NCBI RefSeq assembly: GCF_017315985.1
Contig: NZ_JAFLVR010000039.1
Coordinates: 1 to 32,687, forward strand
Direction of reading: 5' to 3'
DNA: 32,687 nucleotides
DNA from: Candidatus Enterococcus murrayae
GTDB lineage: Bacteria; Bacillota; Bacilli; Lactobacillales; Enterococcaceae
In this document: in pieces, positions 1-7,072 of the stretch
Position numbering within the stretch: position 1 is the stretch's first letter
Layout of the letters: each line of letters begins with the position of its first letter
Notes under the pieces: generated by a model
What the model was told of the DNA's origin: nothing
The model's input: the letters and a program-made list of their open reading frames with translations, nothing else
The model's database searches: none
Program-made: the position numbers and the translations under genes

Positions 1-261
1 ACGTTACGCGTGCGTTTTCAACTCGGTGCGGAGGAGTTTGCCTTCATTCTGAAGGATCTTGTCCGTGAGATTTTTATGAATACCAAAGCCACTCGCACCA
101 TGAAACGATTTTTCTATTATTTCCAAGATTATTTCATGGCACCCGAATGGCGCTCATTAGCTGCAAGAGTATTTCCTGTCCGTAACTTTGGCGAAAAAGC
201 CATCTCACTTGTCCGTTCCTTAATTGCAAAAGTCCGTCCTACAGAAACCAACGAACCTTGA
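1..261 (+). CDS. 3' part of a hypothetical protein gene, truncated by the window edge
   Basis: The frame is open from base 1 and ends with TGA at 259-261. The visible ~86 residues are rich in basic and aromatic residues (an FFYYFQDYF stretch) and contain no signal peptide or recognisable motif. A GTG at 10 could be an internal start, but no good Shine-Dalgarno precedes it, so it is more likely the C-terminal end of a longer gene. A DUF2922-like gene follows 49 bp downstream on the same strand, so the two may be co-transcribed. I do not recognise the family. Confidence 0.5.
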   Translation, partial: TLRVRFQLGAEEFAFILKDLVREIFMNTKATRTMKRFFYYFQDYFMAPEWRSLAARVFPVRNFGEKAISLVRSLIAKVRPTETNEP

Positions 262-310
262 TAAAAAAACTACCTACGCAGAAAACTAATTTAGAAAGGA
301 ATGCAGAACA

Positions 311-1018
311 ATGACCCATGATTTAGTCACGACCTTTACCAACGGTCTAGGCAAAGAACACGACTGGACCTATAAAAATGTGAATGCCGATTTGCCTGTT
401 GAACAGATCAAAGAAGCTTGCGAACTACTGACTCAATTGGATATTTTTGAAAAAAATGGCGTAAAACTATTTGATACTGTCGTTACGGCAAAGTTAGTCA
501 CCACGTACGAAACCGATATTTTTGATGTGGAGAATGATCCAGCAGCTCCTTCTGAACAACCGTGTATAGAAGCTGCACCAAAAAATGATGGAGAGGATTC
601 ATCTAAAGAATCGAGTAAAGAAGAAACAACAACTGAACCGTCTTTTAAAGAGGAAAAAATGTCTACCTCTTCAATTAAGCTGGAGGATTCTTCATTCACT
701 CCTGTCAAAGCAGGAAGAAGCTACGACTATTTGTACAATTCCTCAAGAAATGCGCTTGAACAGGCATTGAAAGGACCCGCAGAAACGAGAAGTACTCACC
801 CTTCATTAATAATAAAAAATCAAACAAGTGGATTAAAGCACACAATCGATGATAATGATTCTTCTGCCAGCGTCCCTACACCTTCTGCAACAGCGCAAAC
901 TGAGGAAAAGGAACAACTCAGCACACGAAAAAGGTTTCTTTCCTGGCTTCGGCGAAAGAAAAATCGAAACAAGGATGACCCGGATAGCCATTCACACGAT
1001 CCAGATGTGTTCCGCTAA
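311..1018 (+). CDS. DUF2922-like N-terminus with long acidic, Ser/Glu-rich tail
   Basis: This is a 235-aa protein starting at an ATG preceded by AAAGGA about 10 nt upstream. Residues 1-75 (start MTHDLVTTFTNGLGKEHDW, then a helix and a FDTVVTAKLV strand) look like the small DUF2922 domain of Firmicutes, which is normally a ~70-aa stand-alone protein of unknown function. The remaining ~160 residues are low-complexity: Glu/Ser/Lys-rich at 85-130, then a basic C-terminus (RKRFLSWLRRKKNRNK). There is no signal peptide or membrane segment. It sits between a gene fragment upstream and an Fst-like toxin 88 bp downstream. The domain call is by eye and moderate; the tail has no assignable function. Confidence 0.55.
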   Translation: MTHDLVTTFTNGLGKEHDWTYKNVNADLPVEQIKEACELLTQLDIFEKNGVKLFDTVVTAKLVTTYETDIFDVENDPAAPSEQPCIEAAPKNDGEDSSKESSKEETTTEPSFKEEKMSTSSIKLEDSSFTPVKAGRSYDYLYNSSRNALEQALKGPAETRSTHPSLIIKNQTSGLKHTIDDNDSSASVPTPSATAQTEEKEQLSTRKRFLSWLRRKKNRNKDDPDSHSHDPDVFR

Positions 1019-1105
1019 ATTCTGCCTTTCTCTAACTAAATACGCGTAGGTATTACCCGCTCATGTCTGTCGTCAGCCTCCACTTTTGAGAGGAGGTGAT
1101 GTACC

Positions 1106-1198
1106 TTGAGCGAGCTGATTCGATATGTCCTCGCTCCGCTCTTTGTGGGGCTGATCATCGCCCTCGTCAACCATTGGTTGAGTGGGCGTGATCCATGA
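1106..1198 (+). CDS. Fst-family type I toxin, 30 aa
   Basis: A short ORF starts at TTG 1106 behind an excellent GAGGAGGTGAT ribosome site (1089-1100) and encodes 30 residues beginning MSELIRYVLAPLFVGLIIAL. The layout matches Fst/Ldr membrane toxins: a short polar start, one hydrophobic helix with a central APxFVG motif, then a charged tail (HWLSGRDP). Fst toxins insert in the membrane and are silenced by a convergent antisense RNA that shares the terminator. A hairpin sits right after this gene (1214-1240). I could not identify the antisense promoter or the direct repeats with confidence. The presence of the toxin is strongly suggested by the peptide; functionality of the pair is inferred. 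Confidence 0.7.
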   Translation: MSELIRYVLAPLFVGLIIALVNHWLSGRDP

Positions 1199-1213
1199 CG
1201 ACTGAACACAAAT

Positions 1214-1240
1214 ACACCTGCGATTTTTGATCGCAGGTGT
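1214..1240. terminator. Hairpin terminator after the Fst-like toxin
   Basis: An 11-bp perfect stem (ACACCTGCGAT / ATCGCAGGTGT) with a 5-nt loop starts 16 bp after the toxin stop. It has little T-tract on the plus strand. In Fst loci this element typically serves both the toxin mRNA and the convergent antisense RNA. Confidence 0.6.
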
Positions 1241-1294
1241 TGAATTGATAGGTTTATTTGTCATGGTTATTGCCAATCGGATTGTTCATCTTTA

Positions 1295-1744
1295 CTAAAA
1301 TTCCTGAAAGCTTTTCGCCTGAACTTTCTCATTCAAAACCTTCTTGTTGACCATATCAGTAATCTCAAGAGCGCTGATGATCACTTCACCATTGTAGCTC
1401 TGATCTCGATCATAAATCATGCCGGGAATCACCTGACAAAGCAAATCGCGATTGCAATGATAGTGAAGCGTATTTTTTGGAGACCAATATGGAATGTCTA
1501 CGTGAAAATCAAAGGAACCTAATGATCTTTGGTTATCCTTTGCTTGTGCAACTAAGCTGATTTTGAATTCGGGACCCGAGGCTTCTCCATATGGAGTAAT
1601 TACTTCAAAAACAGCTTTACTTTTAGCCGGAATACTTGTAGGAAACGAAACAATAGAGTTTCGCGCACAAACATACTTACTTACTAACTTTAAATCCTGA
1701 TTCGTTGTATTCATGACAGTTAATTTAGCAGTCCATGGTGCCAT
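1295..1744 (-). CDS. Possible aegerolysin-like small beta-sandwich protein
   Basis: This is a 149-aa protein with a clear start at ATG 1744 behind GGGAGGAGGAG. It has no signal peptide, like aegerolysins. Features resembling that family are an N-terminal strand of the type WTAKLTVMNTTNQDLKL, a Gly/Ala/Ser-rich segment (YGEASGPEF, about 72-80), and GSFDFHVDIPYWSPKNTL at about 96-113, which resembles the family's FYWDxPWGSxxNT motif. Aegerolysins are membrane-lipid-binding proteins of fungi and bacteria, sometimes with a pore-forming partner; no partner gene is nearby. The gene is isolated and convergent with the Fst toxin locus. The assignment is by motif memory only, and an unrelated beta-sandwich is possible. 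Confidence 0.4.
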   Translation of the reverse strand: MAPWTAKLTVMNTTNQDLKLVSKYVCARNSIVSFPTSIPAKSKAVFEVITPYGEASGPEFKISLVAQAKDNQRSLGSFDFHVDIPYWSPKNTLHYHCNRDLLCQVIPGMIYDRDQSYNGEVIISALEITDMVNKKVLNEKVQAKSFQEF

Positions 1745-2130
1745 AGTATACTCCTCCTCCCTTTTACTAGCCTTAGAAATAAGCCAACTCTTTATTACAT
1801 ACTAAGCATACCATGATAATTACTGATAAAAAAACAAAAATAAGATGCCATTATTTTATATTTTATAAAAAAAAAGAATATTTAGCGTTCAACAACAGCA
1901 GATATCCATTAAATTCATCAATATTAAGAATATATGCCTCGTAATTTCCTTAAAACTAGGAATACGAACGCTTCTCCATTTGATCATTCCTATTACTTCC
2001 ATATTTAAATAACATGAATCTTACTTATTAATGTCTGGCATTACACTGATTCTGAAACATCTATGGATATTGTAATCGGACTGATATTGATACGTTCTGA
2101 TTTTTATCCTTTATTTTTTTCTTTATGAGT
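1745..2130. other. AT-rich intergenic stretch, nothing recognised
   Basis: About 390 bp upstream of the aegerolysin-like gene. It is very AT-rich with poly-A runs and stops in every frame, and presumably contains that gene's promoter. No RNA gene, repeat or ORF with a ribosome site was found. Confidence 0.5.
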
Positions 2131-2284
2131 GCTGTCCTGTGGTTCCACAGCAGTTCTAAAGCAGTTGGTGCGTCTCAATATTGACGATTGCAGTAACTGC
2201 ATGAGTAGTTGCTATCTTACCCTTAATCATGTAAAAGTACTTTTCCGTAATAAGTTAGAAGATACCCATAGGCACCACCTCCTA
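2131..2284 (-). pseudogene. Decayed holin-like type I toxin locus
   Basis: Read on the minus strand, this begins with a strong GGAGGTGGTGCC ribosome site (2282-2271) and ATG at 2269, but the frame stops after four codons (MGIF). The following RNA-like sequence, ending in a TGCTGTGGAACCACAGGACAGCACTCAT-type region around a 14-nt palindrome (2137-2150), is laid out like the 3' part of the short putative holin-like toxin loci common in Lactobacillales. I infer a locus whose toxin frame has been lost. The family resemblance is from memory, so confidence is low. Confidence 0.3.
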
Positions 2285-2396
2285 GTAGCCTCCGCCATAA
2301 ACTTATTACTTCGCCAGCATATCATAAACACATTCTTCACTCTCAAGCAAAATTATCAGTTTGGATTTAAATGGCGTTTTCCTTCTATAAATAAAT

Positions 2397-2431
2397 GCAA
2401 CATAAATACCTTGTTGCAAGCATTATGTTGC
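2397..2431. repeat. Short inverted repeat GCAACATAA / TTATGTTGC
   Basis: Perfect 9-bp arms at 2397-2405 and 2423-2431 enclose 17 nt. No adjacent gene explains it. It could be a stem-loop or a binding site. Confidence 0.35.
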
Positions 2432-2454
2432 GTTCATAAAGCACGAAACAAAAA

Positions 2455-2490
2455 GCGGCCAAAGGAAAAACACGCTTTCCTTAGAGCCGC
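2455..2490 (-). terminator. Rho-independent terminator-like hairpin (minus strand)
   Basis: The arms 2455-2468 (GCGGC, AAAGGAAA) and 2476-2490 (TTTCCTT, GCCGC) form a strong, slightly bulged stem. On the minus strand it is followed by CTTTTTGTTTC. It could end transcripts from the metalloprotease/IS110-remnant region upstream. Confidence 0.5.
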
Positions 2491-2510
2491 AAGAGATAGA
2501 GCTGTTTTAG

Positions 2511-2914
2511 CGAATGTAACACAATCCGTTTCCTACGATTAGTCAAGAATTAAATTATTAAAACCATAAGTTTTTTTCTTTGGTAAAATTTAGGCATACT
2601 AAATGAACCTCTGGTTTTTTCTTTTTTCCGGAGGAAGAAGTTATAATTGATTAACTTACTGAATCATAGAACTCGCATACGAATAATCGTATAATACTCC
2701 ATTGGAAATCATGGAGTGAAGACATTTTAGTAGTTTATTCATGCAAGCTACCACAGCAACTTTATCTTTTTTAGGAACAGGTTGTCTCCTTAGCTTATAG
2801 TAATAATCAACAATATGATTCGGAACAGAATGCTGGGTTTTAATCCTATTTCTAACAATAATAAATAGGATTTTTCTCCCTTTGGGATTTCCCCTTTTGT
2901 TTGTGTTACATTCG
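2511..2914. repeat. 14-bp inverted repeat around the IS110 remnant
   Basis: CGAATGTAACACAA at 2511-2524 recurs as its exact reverse complement at 2901-2914. The right copy lies inside the transposase remnant. A 14-bp match over 400 bp is unlikely by chance and may mark a rearrangement breakpoint. Confidence 0.5.
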
Positions 2915-2946
2915 TGAATTTCAAAATCTACTATTATAAGAAAGAA
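2656..2946 (-). pseudogene. IS110-family transposase, C-terminal remnant
   Basis: On the minus strand a frame of about 96 codons ends with TAA at 2658-2656. It reads NKRGNPKGRKILFIIVRN, then PNHIVDYYYKLRRQP, then KKDKVAVVACMNKLLKCLH. This is the conserved C-terminal (transposase_20-type) region of IS110-family DEDD transposases. The N-terminal catalytic part is absent: an in-frame stop lies at about 2950 and the metalloprotease gene ends at 2953. There is no start codon or ribosome site, so it is a fossil. Its presence shows past insertion and deletion in this interval. An inverted 14-bp match links 2901-2914, inside the remnant, to 2511-2524. Confidence 0.75.
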
Positions 2947-2952
2947 CCTTAT

Positions 2953-3927
2953 TTAATCAAATGCCTGACTATTTACAATATACTCTTCTCCATCCACTTC
3001 AAAAAGATAATAGGAGTGCCCATAAATAGAGACAACTTTTTCGGTAACTAGAACGGTCTTATTTATAAATTTATTGCTAGATGTTGTACCAACATATGGA
3101 TCTCTTGGAGCTAAAGATAGTTTATACAAATTATAATTTCCAGTTATTTTAACGATTTGCTCAGCAAAAGTAACGCCTGAAATCTTTCCAGCAGGTGAAT
3201 CTAGGAAGATTGAAGCAATTTGATTAGATCGATGATTATTCAGGTAATAGATTTTCTCCCTATTATTAAGGATATTTAGTACCGCATATTTGTTAAATAA
3301 AGGAACACTAGGAAGTATTCCCTTAGAAATGGATTCTGCTGCTTTTTGTGCTGCAATTAGCATCTCTTGATTGTTGGTAGTTTGAGCATCGTATAAATCA
3401 GCCATTACGACTCCATTATCATGTTTAAGGCCTAAAATGTGTCCCATTTCATGTCGAATAGTTGAAACAAGCTGTACATACCCTGGTGTTCCTTTTCCAG
3501 ATAGTGAATCACTCAAAGCAACATTGTTCAAAAAAATTCTGTTTGTACTATTCCCCCAACCATATCCAGAATAGCCCATATCTGCATAAGAATCACCATC
3601 CGTGGGCTGTAGAACTAAGTCAACTTTGTCATCTGTTGCGTTTATACTAGACTTTTCAACAATTACTGATCTTCCTATCGCTTTATTCCACGACTGTGCT
3701 GCTTCATTTACTGCTTCCTGATAATTTTCTCCCAGTAGGAATGAGTCATAAATGATTGTGCCATATTCATTAATACAAGTGGTTGTGCCGTATGCTAAAC
3801 CAGGATAGTAATAATCAACAATAGGTGTCTTTGATATGTCAACTGATTTCGCCTCGACACTTATATTTTCAATAAAACAGAAAGAACTAGACAAGAGAGT
3901 GAAACCAATTTTAAAGATTTTTTTCAT
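2953..3927 (-). CDS. Secreted matrixin-like zinc metalloprotease with C-terminal GW/SH3-like region
   Basis: This is a 324-aa protein. The N-terminus (MKKIFKIGFTLLSSSFCFIE) is a signal peptide with probable cleavage near residue 26. The catalytic domain spans about 35-200: HEMGHILGLKH at 159-169 gives the metzincin zinc ligands H159, H163 and H169 with catalytic E160 and the conserved G166, and M175 in VVMAD is a plausible Met-turn. Residues ~240-324 end in YYLFEVDGEEYIVNSQAF, resembling a GW/SH3-type wall-binding repeat. The expected activity is hydrolysis of extracellular protein substrates; the target is unknown. The start overlaps the upstream glycosyltransferase by 17 bp, with its ribosome site (AAAGGAGGAAG) inside that gene, so the two are translationally linked. 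The IS110 remnant abuts its 3' end. Confidence 0.85.
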   Translation of the reverse strand: MKKIFKIGFTLLSSSFCFIENISVEAKSVDISKTPIVDYYYPGLAYGTTTCINEYGTIIYDSFLLGENYQEAVNEAAQSWNKAIGRSVIVEKSSINATDDKVDLVLQPTDGDSYADMGYSGYGWGNSTNRIFLNNVALSDSLSGKGTPGYVQLVSTIRHEMGHILGLKHDNGVVMADLYDAQTTNNQEMLIAAQKAAESISKGILPSVPLFNKYAVLNILNNREKIYYLNNHRSNQIASIFLDSPAGKISGVTFAEQIVKITGNYNLYKLSLAPRDPYVGTTSSNKFINKTVLVTEKVVSIYGHSYYLFEVDGEEYIVNSQAFD

Positions 3928-4801
3928 TTTTTTCTTCCTCCTTTAAGCTCAGTAATTTGATCGTATTCAAATAACTCCAAAAGTCTTTCTCCCAGCAATC
4001 CCTTATAGAAAGATGCTCCCAAGGCATCGAATTTTTATCAAATTCAACAAAGTGTCGAACCTTTACATTCTCTCTAGCTCTTTCAATTTCTAAAAATTTA
4101 AGAGGATTAACATTTTTTGCCCAATCAAATAACCAATGATCATCTTTCTGATAATTGTATTCATAAGGTAACAACTCAACACTTTTCTCACAAAAAATAT
4201 TTAGAATAGTTTGATCTAAATACAAGTATTCATTCGTATTTATCATACTCACTATGTCTTCTGGGCGTATCAGGTCATTGAATATAGCCACATTAAATAA
4301 AATAACTCCGGAATTAAAGTAATTCTTCATGGTTCTTACTCCAAAGTATTTAAAACTATCCTCTGTGGCGCTTACAACCGAGAAGTAGAAGTCTCTAACT
4401 GCAGCAATTGCTTTTTCATCCGGTATCAAATCAAAAAAATTCGAAACATCATCATACACAATAGTATCATTATCCAAATATAGAATATGTTCATAATTAC
4501 TAAAATATGAAGGAAGAAATAATCGCCACAATGTGACTTCAGGAAAACGTGTATTACTATAATTTTTTATTTGTTTAGTTATTTCGGGTGGATACCAAAT
4601 ATTAATAGACACATTCATTTTTCTATAAAGCTTAGAAATATTTTTCAGTTTCAATATTTCTTCATTTCCTAATTCATTTACAACTACTAATATGTCAAGA
4701 GGCATAACATCTTGATAATGTTCTATAATCGATGCAATAGATACGGCTGCTAGTTGAATATGTGGTCCTGTAACGCAATAAGCGACTGCTCTTTTCCTCA
4801 T
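3911..4801 (-). CDS. Family 8 glycosyltransferase
   Basis: This is a 296-aa cytoplasmic protein with the GT8 hallmarks: an N-terminal Rossmann-like start (AVAYCVTGPHIQLAAVSIASI), the metal-binding DXD in LYLDNDTIV (D110, D112), YFNSGVILFN at 161-170, LDQTILN at 195-201 and a C-terminal HF motif (H250) with PWEH at 260-263. GT8 enzymes are retaining, nucleotide-sugar-dependent transferases acting on glycans or on Ser/Thr-rich proteins. It heads a two-gene unit, and its 3' end overlaps the metalloprotease by 17 bp, so it may modify that protein or a shared surface substrate (inference). A perfect 24-bp palindrome 125 bp upstream could be an operator. Confidence 0.85.
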   Translation of the reverse strand: MRKRAVAYCVTGPHIQLAAVSIASIIEHYQDVMPLDILVVVNELGNEEILKLKNISKLYRKMNVSINIWYPPEITKQIKNYSNTRFPEVTLWRLFLPSYFSNYEHILYLDNDTIVYDDVSNFFDLIPDEKAIAAVRDFYFSVVSATEDSFKYFGVRTMKNYFNSGVILFNVAIFNDLIRPEDIVSMINTNEYLYLDQTILNIFCEKSVELLPYEYNYQKDDHWLFDWAKNVNPLKFLEIERARENVKVRHFVEFDKNSMPWEHLSIRDCWEKDFWSYLNTIKLLSLKEEEKNEKNL

Positions 4802-4925
4802 AACTCACACCCAAATCTTTTTTAGTATTTACTATTACTTCTGAGCAAAGATAGCTTAATCAAGTGAGATCAAGCTGAAATCCCTTTCAGAACATATTTT
4901 ACCGTAAATCATTTGAATTTTGGAT

Positions 4926-4949
4926 TTTAATCCCAATATTGGGATTAAA
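4926..4949. promoter_or_regulatory. Perfect 24-bp palindrome upstream of the GT8 gene
   Basis: TTTAATCCCAAT followed directly by ATTGGGATTAAA reads identically on both strands with no spacer. It lies 125-148 bp upstream of the GT8 start. The size and perfect symmetry suit a dimeric repressor or activator operator; the regulator is unknown. Confidence 0.5.
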
Positions 4950-5866
4950 CGAATTAATAAGTATTAATAATTTATAACGGTACTTTACTAGTAATTTTAA
5001 TATTTGAAAACGCAAAAAAAGAATGTAACTAAATCTGTTTGTGTGACATTCAGATTTCCAAGATTTTCGATTTATTCACCACTTTTTTTATGCTGCCAGG
5101 AACTCAAAAATATCAGACTTTCCATTTTTGAACAACTCTATTGTTGCTGGTTCGATCCAATGATTACTCCCAAATAATTAAAACAGGATAGGGCATTAGA
5201 CAGGCCTCTTAGCCACCCTGGAGCTTATCATTTCTGCGATCTCATCGAGTTACTAGAAATGTACTGGGCCAGTACAATAATCGGAACTGGGCAAAAAAGG
5301 CACAAAAAAAGGGGCACACCGAAGTGGCTCCTCTTCCCGAAAGTATCCCATTTCTATTTGTTTTTTTTGGTTCAAAGTCGACGCTCAAAAAGCAAGAAAA
5401 TGCGGTAGACGAGCACGTACAAATAACGCCAAATTTAAAAAAATATTTACCTTTTCCCATTTTTCCCATCAAACTTCAGTCGAATTAAGGAAGGAAATAC
5501 TGGAATTATTTCTCATAAAGTCTTCAAGCTTGCCTTATTTTTATCAACACCTCACTGATTTACCTTTGGTCCATATATTTTTTATTTCCACTCCACATGG
5601 TACCACCCAACTTTAATATCAGAATAATTATCAGTTTAGTCACTTGTGATACGGTTCTTCTAACTTAATTCTGAATAAATCAAAAATATTATCGAAACTA
5701 TATTGATAAGCGGAAGAATGAAGTCATTTAGAATAAATTTTATTATCGTGATAATGAATGATACCCATTTATTATTCTGAGGCTGTTTCTTGCTTTAAAC
5801 GTACTTTATTCTATAGAATAATAAGGTTCGAATTCGAAATAAAGTCCCTTTCGAAATTAGTGTACT
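4950..5866. other. Gene-poor AT-rich stretch with fragments
   Basis: No convincing gene. Around 5095-5175 the minus strand carries a short open tail (GSNHWIEPATIELFKNGK, then a stop) that looks protein-like but cannot be assigned, perhaps a decayed gene end. At 5260-5276 there is a 17-nt palindrome (TGTACTGG, G, CCAGTACA). Overlapping short complementary pairs lie at 5021-5026/5046-5051 and 5031-5037/5051-5057. The 76-codon frame at 5242-5472 (minus) has no credible protein features and runs through a terminator, so it is not called. Confidence 0.4.
5304..5331 (-). terminator. Terminator with TTCG loop, minus strand
   Basis: On the minus strand GGAGC-CAC, loop TTCG, then GTG-T-GCCCC forms a stem with one bulge and one mismatch, followed by seven T's. 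It is a convincing rho-independent terminator with no assigned gene upstream, hinting at a small RNA or decayed transcript between about 5335 and 5870. Confidence 0.6.
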
Positions 5867-6007
5867 TTATCTAATAAAACCTGTTAAATCAGTGGTTATG
5901 GTTACTTCAGCGGCATCAGCATGATTTGTCAAACTAGCAACAGACAAAGTACAAGTACCAATAACGGTCGCCATTAACATACATATACATGGAAATCTTT
6001 TTGACAT
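5867..6007 (-). pseudogene. Orphan signal peptide: remnant of a secreted protein
   Basis: A 46-codon frame begins with a textbook signal peptide (MSKRFPCICMLMATVIGTC, then TLSVASLTNHADAAEV with an ADA-AE-type cleavage site) and stops 14 residues after it (VTITTDLTGFIR). There is no room for a mature domain, and the downstream sequence is stop-rich. The ribosome site is weak (AAGAAGAA). It is most simply the 5' end of a secreted or surface protein gene whose remainder was deleted. A very short secreted peptide is the alternative. Confidence 0.4.
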
Positions 6008-6377
6008 TTTTATGTTCTTCTTAAGCTAGTCACATTTATTTTCCCAATATGTAACACATTTAGATCGTTCAGTGCTGAATTTCTATAAAAAATTACACCT
6101 GTTATTATACGCTTGATTGGCAGTCTATATACTTCATATTTATAATTAGAAATAAACTATATGGAGGTCGTGATGTTAGGATGATTTAGTGGTCACATTT
6201 TGGGAGGGTAACCATAATTCTTACGAGATGAATAGCTATAAAAATAGACTGCACGCTGAGAATCCGCTCACTGGATCTACATATTCTTCGCAACAAAAAA
6301 GAAATAGTTTTTTATAGCATTTACCTCTTCTATTTTTTGATAAAATGGGAATAGACAGTTTACACTAAGGAACCAAT
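6008..6377. other. Intergenic region upstream of the histidine phosphatase
   Basis: About 370 bp without a supported gene. A TAAAAT-type -10 near 6340 (TTGATAAAATGG) probably belongs to the downstream phosphatase; no good -35 is seen. A short GGAGG + ATG start at about 6163-6184 opens a frame of only three codons. Confidence 0.4.
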
Positions 6378-6396
6378 AGGAGAGGTGCTAACAATT

Positions 6397-6978
6397 ATGA
6401 AAACACTTTATTTAATGAGACATGGACAAACACTCTTCAATCTAAGAGGTAAAATTCAAGGAGCTTGCGATTCCCCCCTCACCGAAAAAGGAATAGAGCA
6501 AGCGAAAATTGCCAGAGATTATTTCAGCAATCATGGGATAACCTTTGATTCTGTCTATTCATCAACACAAGAAAGAGCGGTTGATACCGCAGAAATAGTT
6601 TGTGACTATAAAAATGTCACACGATTAAAAGGTGTGAAAGAATGGAATTTTGGTATTTTTGAAAGCGAAAGTGAACAATTGAATCCTAAGATTAAAGCAG
6701 GCGAAACTTCCTACGGTGATTTTTTTGTAGATTACGGTGGAGAGTCTGGTGATCAAGTACAAAATAGAATGAATACAACATTACTTGAAATGATGGAACA
6801 GGAAAAGCATCAAAATATTTTATGTGTAAGTCATGGCGGCTCCATGTACCGATTCATTCAGAAATGGCTATCACAGGAGCAAATTGAAACAATCCAATTT
6901 ACAAACTGTTGTATTTTAAAATTTGAGTATTCAAATGGGCAATTCCTATTTCAAGAATCGATCAGTCAAGAGGATTAA
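6397..6978 (+). CDS. Histidine phosphatase family protein (phosphoglycerate mutase-like)
   Basis: This is a 193-aa protein from ATG 6397, preceded by AGGAGAGG at 6378-6385; an upstream GTG at 6385 overlaps that ribosome site and is less likely. The family signature LMRHGQT gives the phospho-accepting H9 with R8, and the second histidine sits in CVSHGGSMYRF (H146). The central region (YSSTQERAVDTAEIV) holds the conserved Arg (R60). Members act as small-molecule phosphatases or mutases; without a 2,3-BPG-type C-terminus this is more likely a broad phosphatase. It is monocistronic, closed by a strong bidirectional terminator. The true substrate cannot be read from the sequence. Confidence 0.88.
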   Translation: MKTLYLMRHGQTLFNLRGKIQGACDSPLTEKGIEQAKIARDYFSNHGITFDSVYSSTQERAVDTAEIVCDYKNVTRLKGVKEWNFGIFESESEQLNPKIKAGETSYGDFFVDYGGESGDQVQNRMNTTLLEMMEQEKHQNILCVSHGGSMYRFIQKWLSQEQIETIQFTNCCILKFEYSNGQFLFQESISQED

Positions 6979-6987
6979 TCGATCATA

Positions 6988-7028
6988 AAAATAGCGTACA
7001 GAAAGGGGCATTTTCTGTACGCTATTTT
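6988..7028. terminator. Bidirectional terminator between two convergent genes
   Basis: A perfect 17-bp stem (6988-7004 / 7012-7028, core ATAGCGTACAGAAA) has a 7-nt loop, with A-rich and T-rich flanks on both sides. It serves the phosphatase on the plus strand and the LPXTG-like surface protein on the minus strand. Confidence 0.9.
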
Positions 7029-7072
7029 CGTGTATTGAAGCACTATTACCTCATGGATTTCACTACTTCTGT

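Noticed and set aside
2129-2542. 137-codon plus-strand ORF
   Set aside because: No ribosome site, no domain, Cys/His-rich random composition, and it runs antisense through a toxin-like locus and a terminator hairpin.
5021-5057. Overlapping complementary pairs suggesting a pseudoknot RNA
   Set aside because: Arms of only 6-7 bp in AT-rich DNA with no gene context or conservation; not enough to call a riboswitch.
5242-5472. 76-codon minus-strand ORF with a hydrophobic stretch
   Set aside because: Its frame passes through a strong same-strand terminator and the sequence is Phe/Cys/Ser-rich without a ribosome site.
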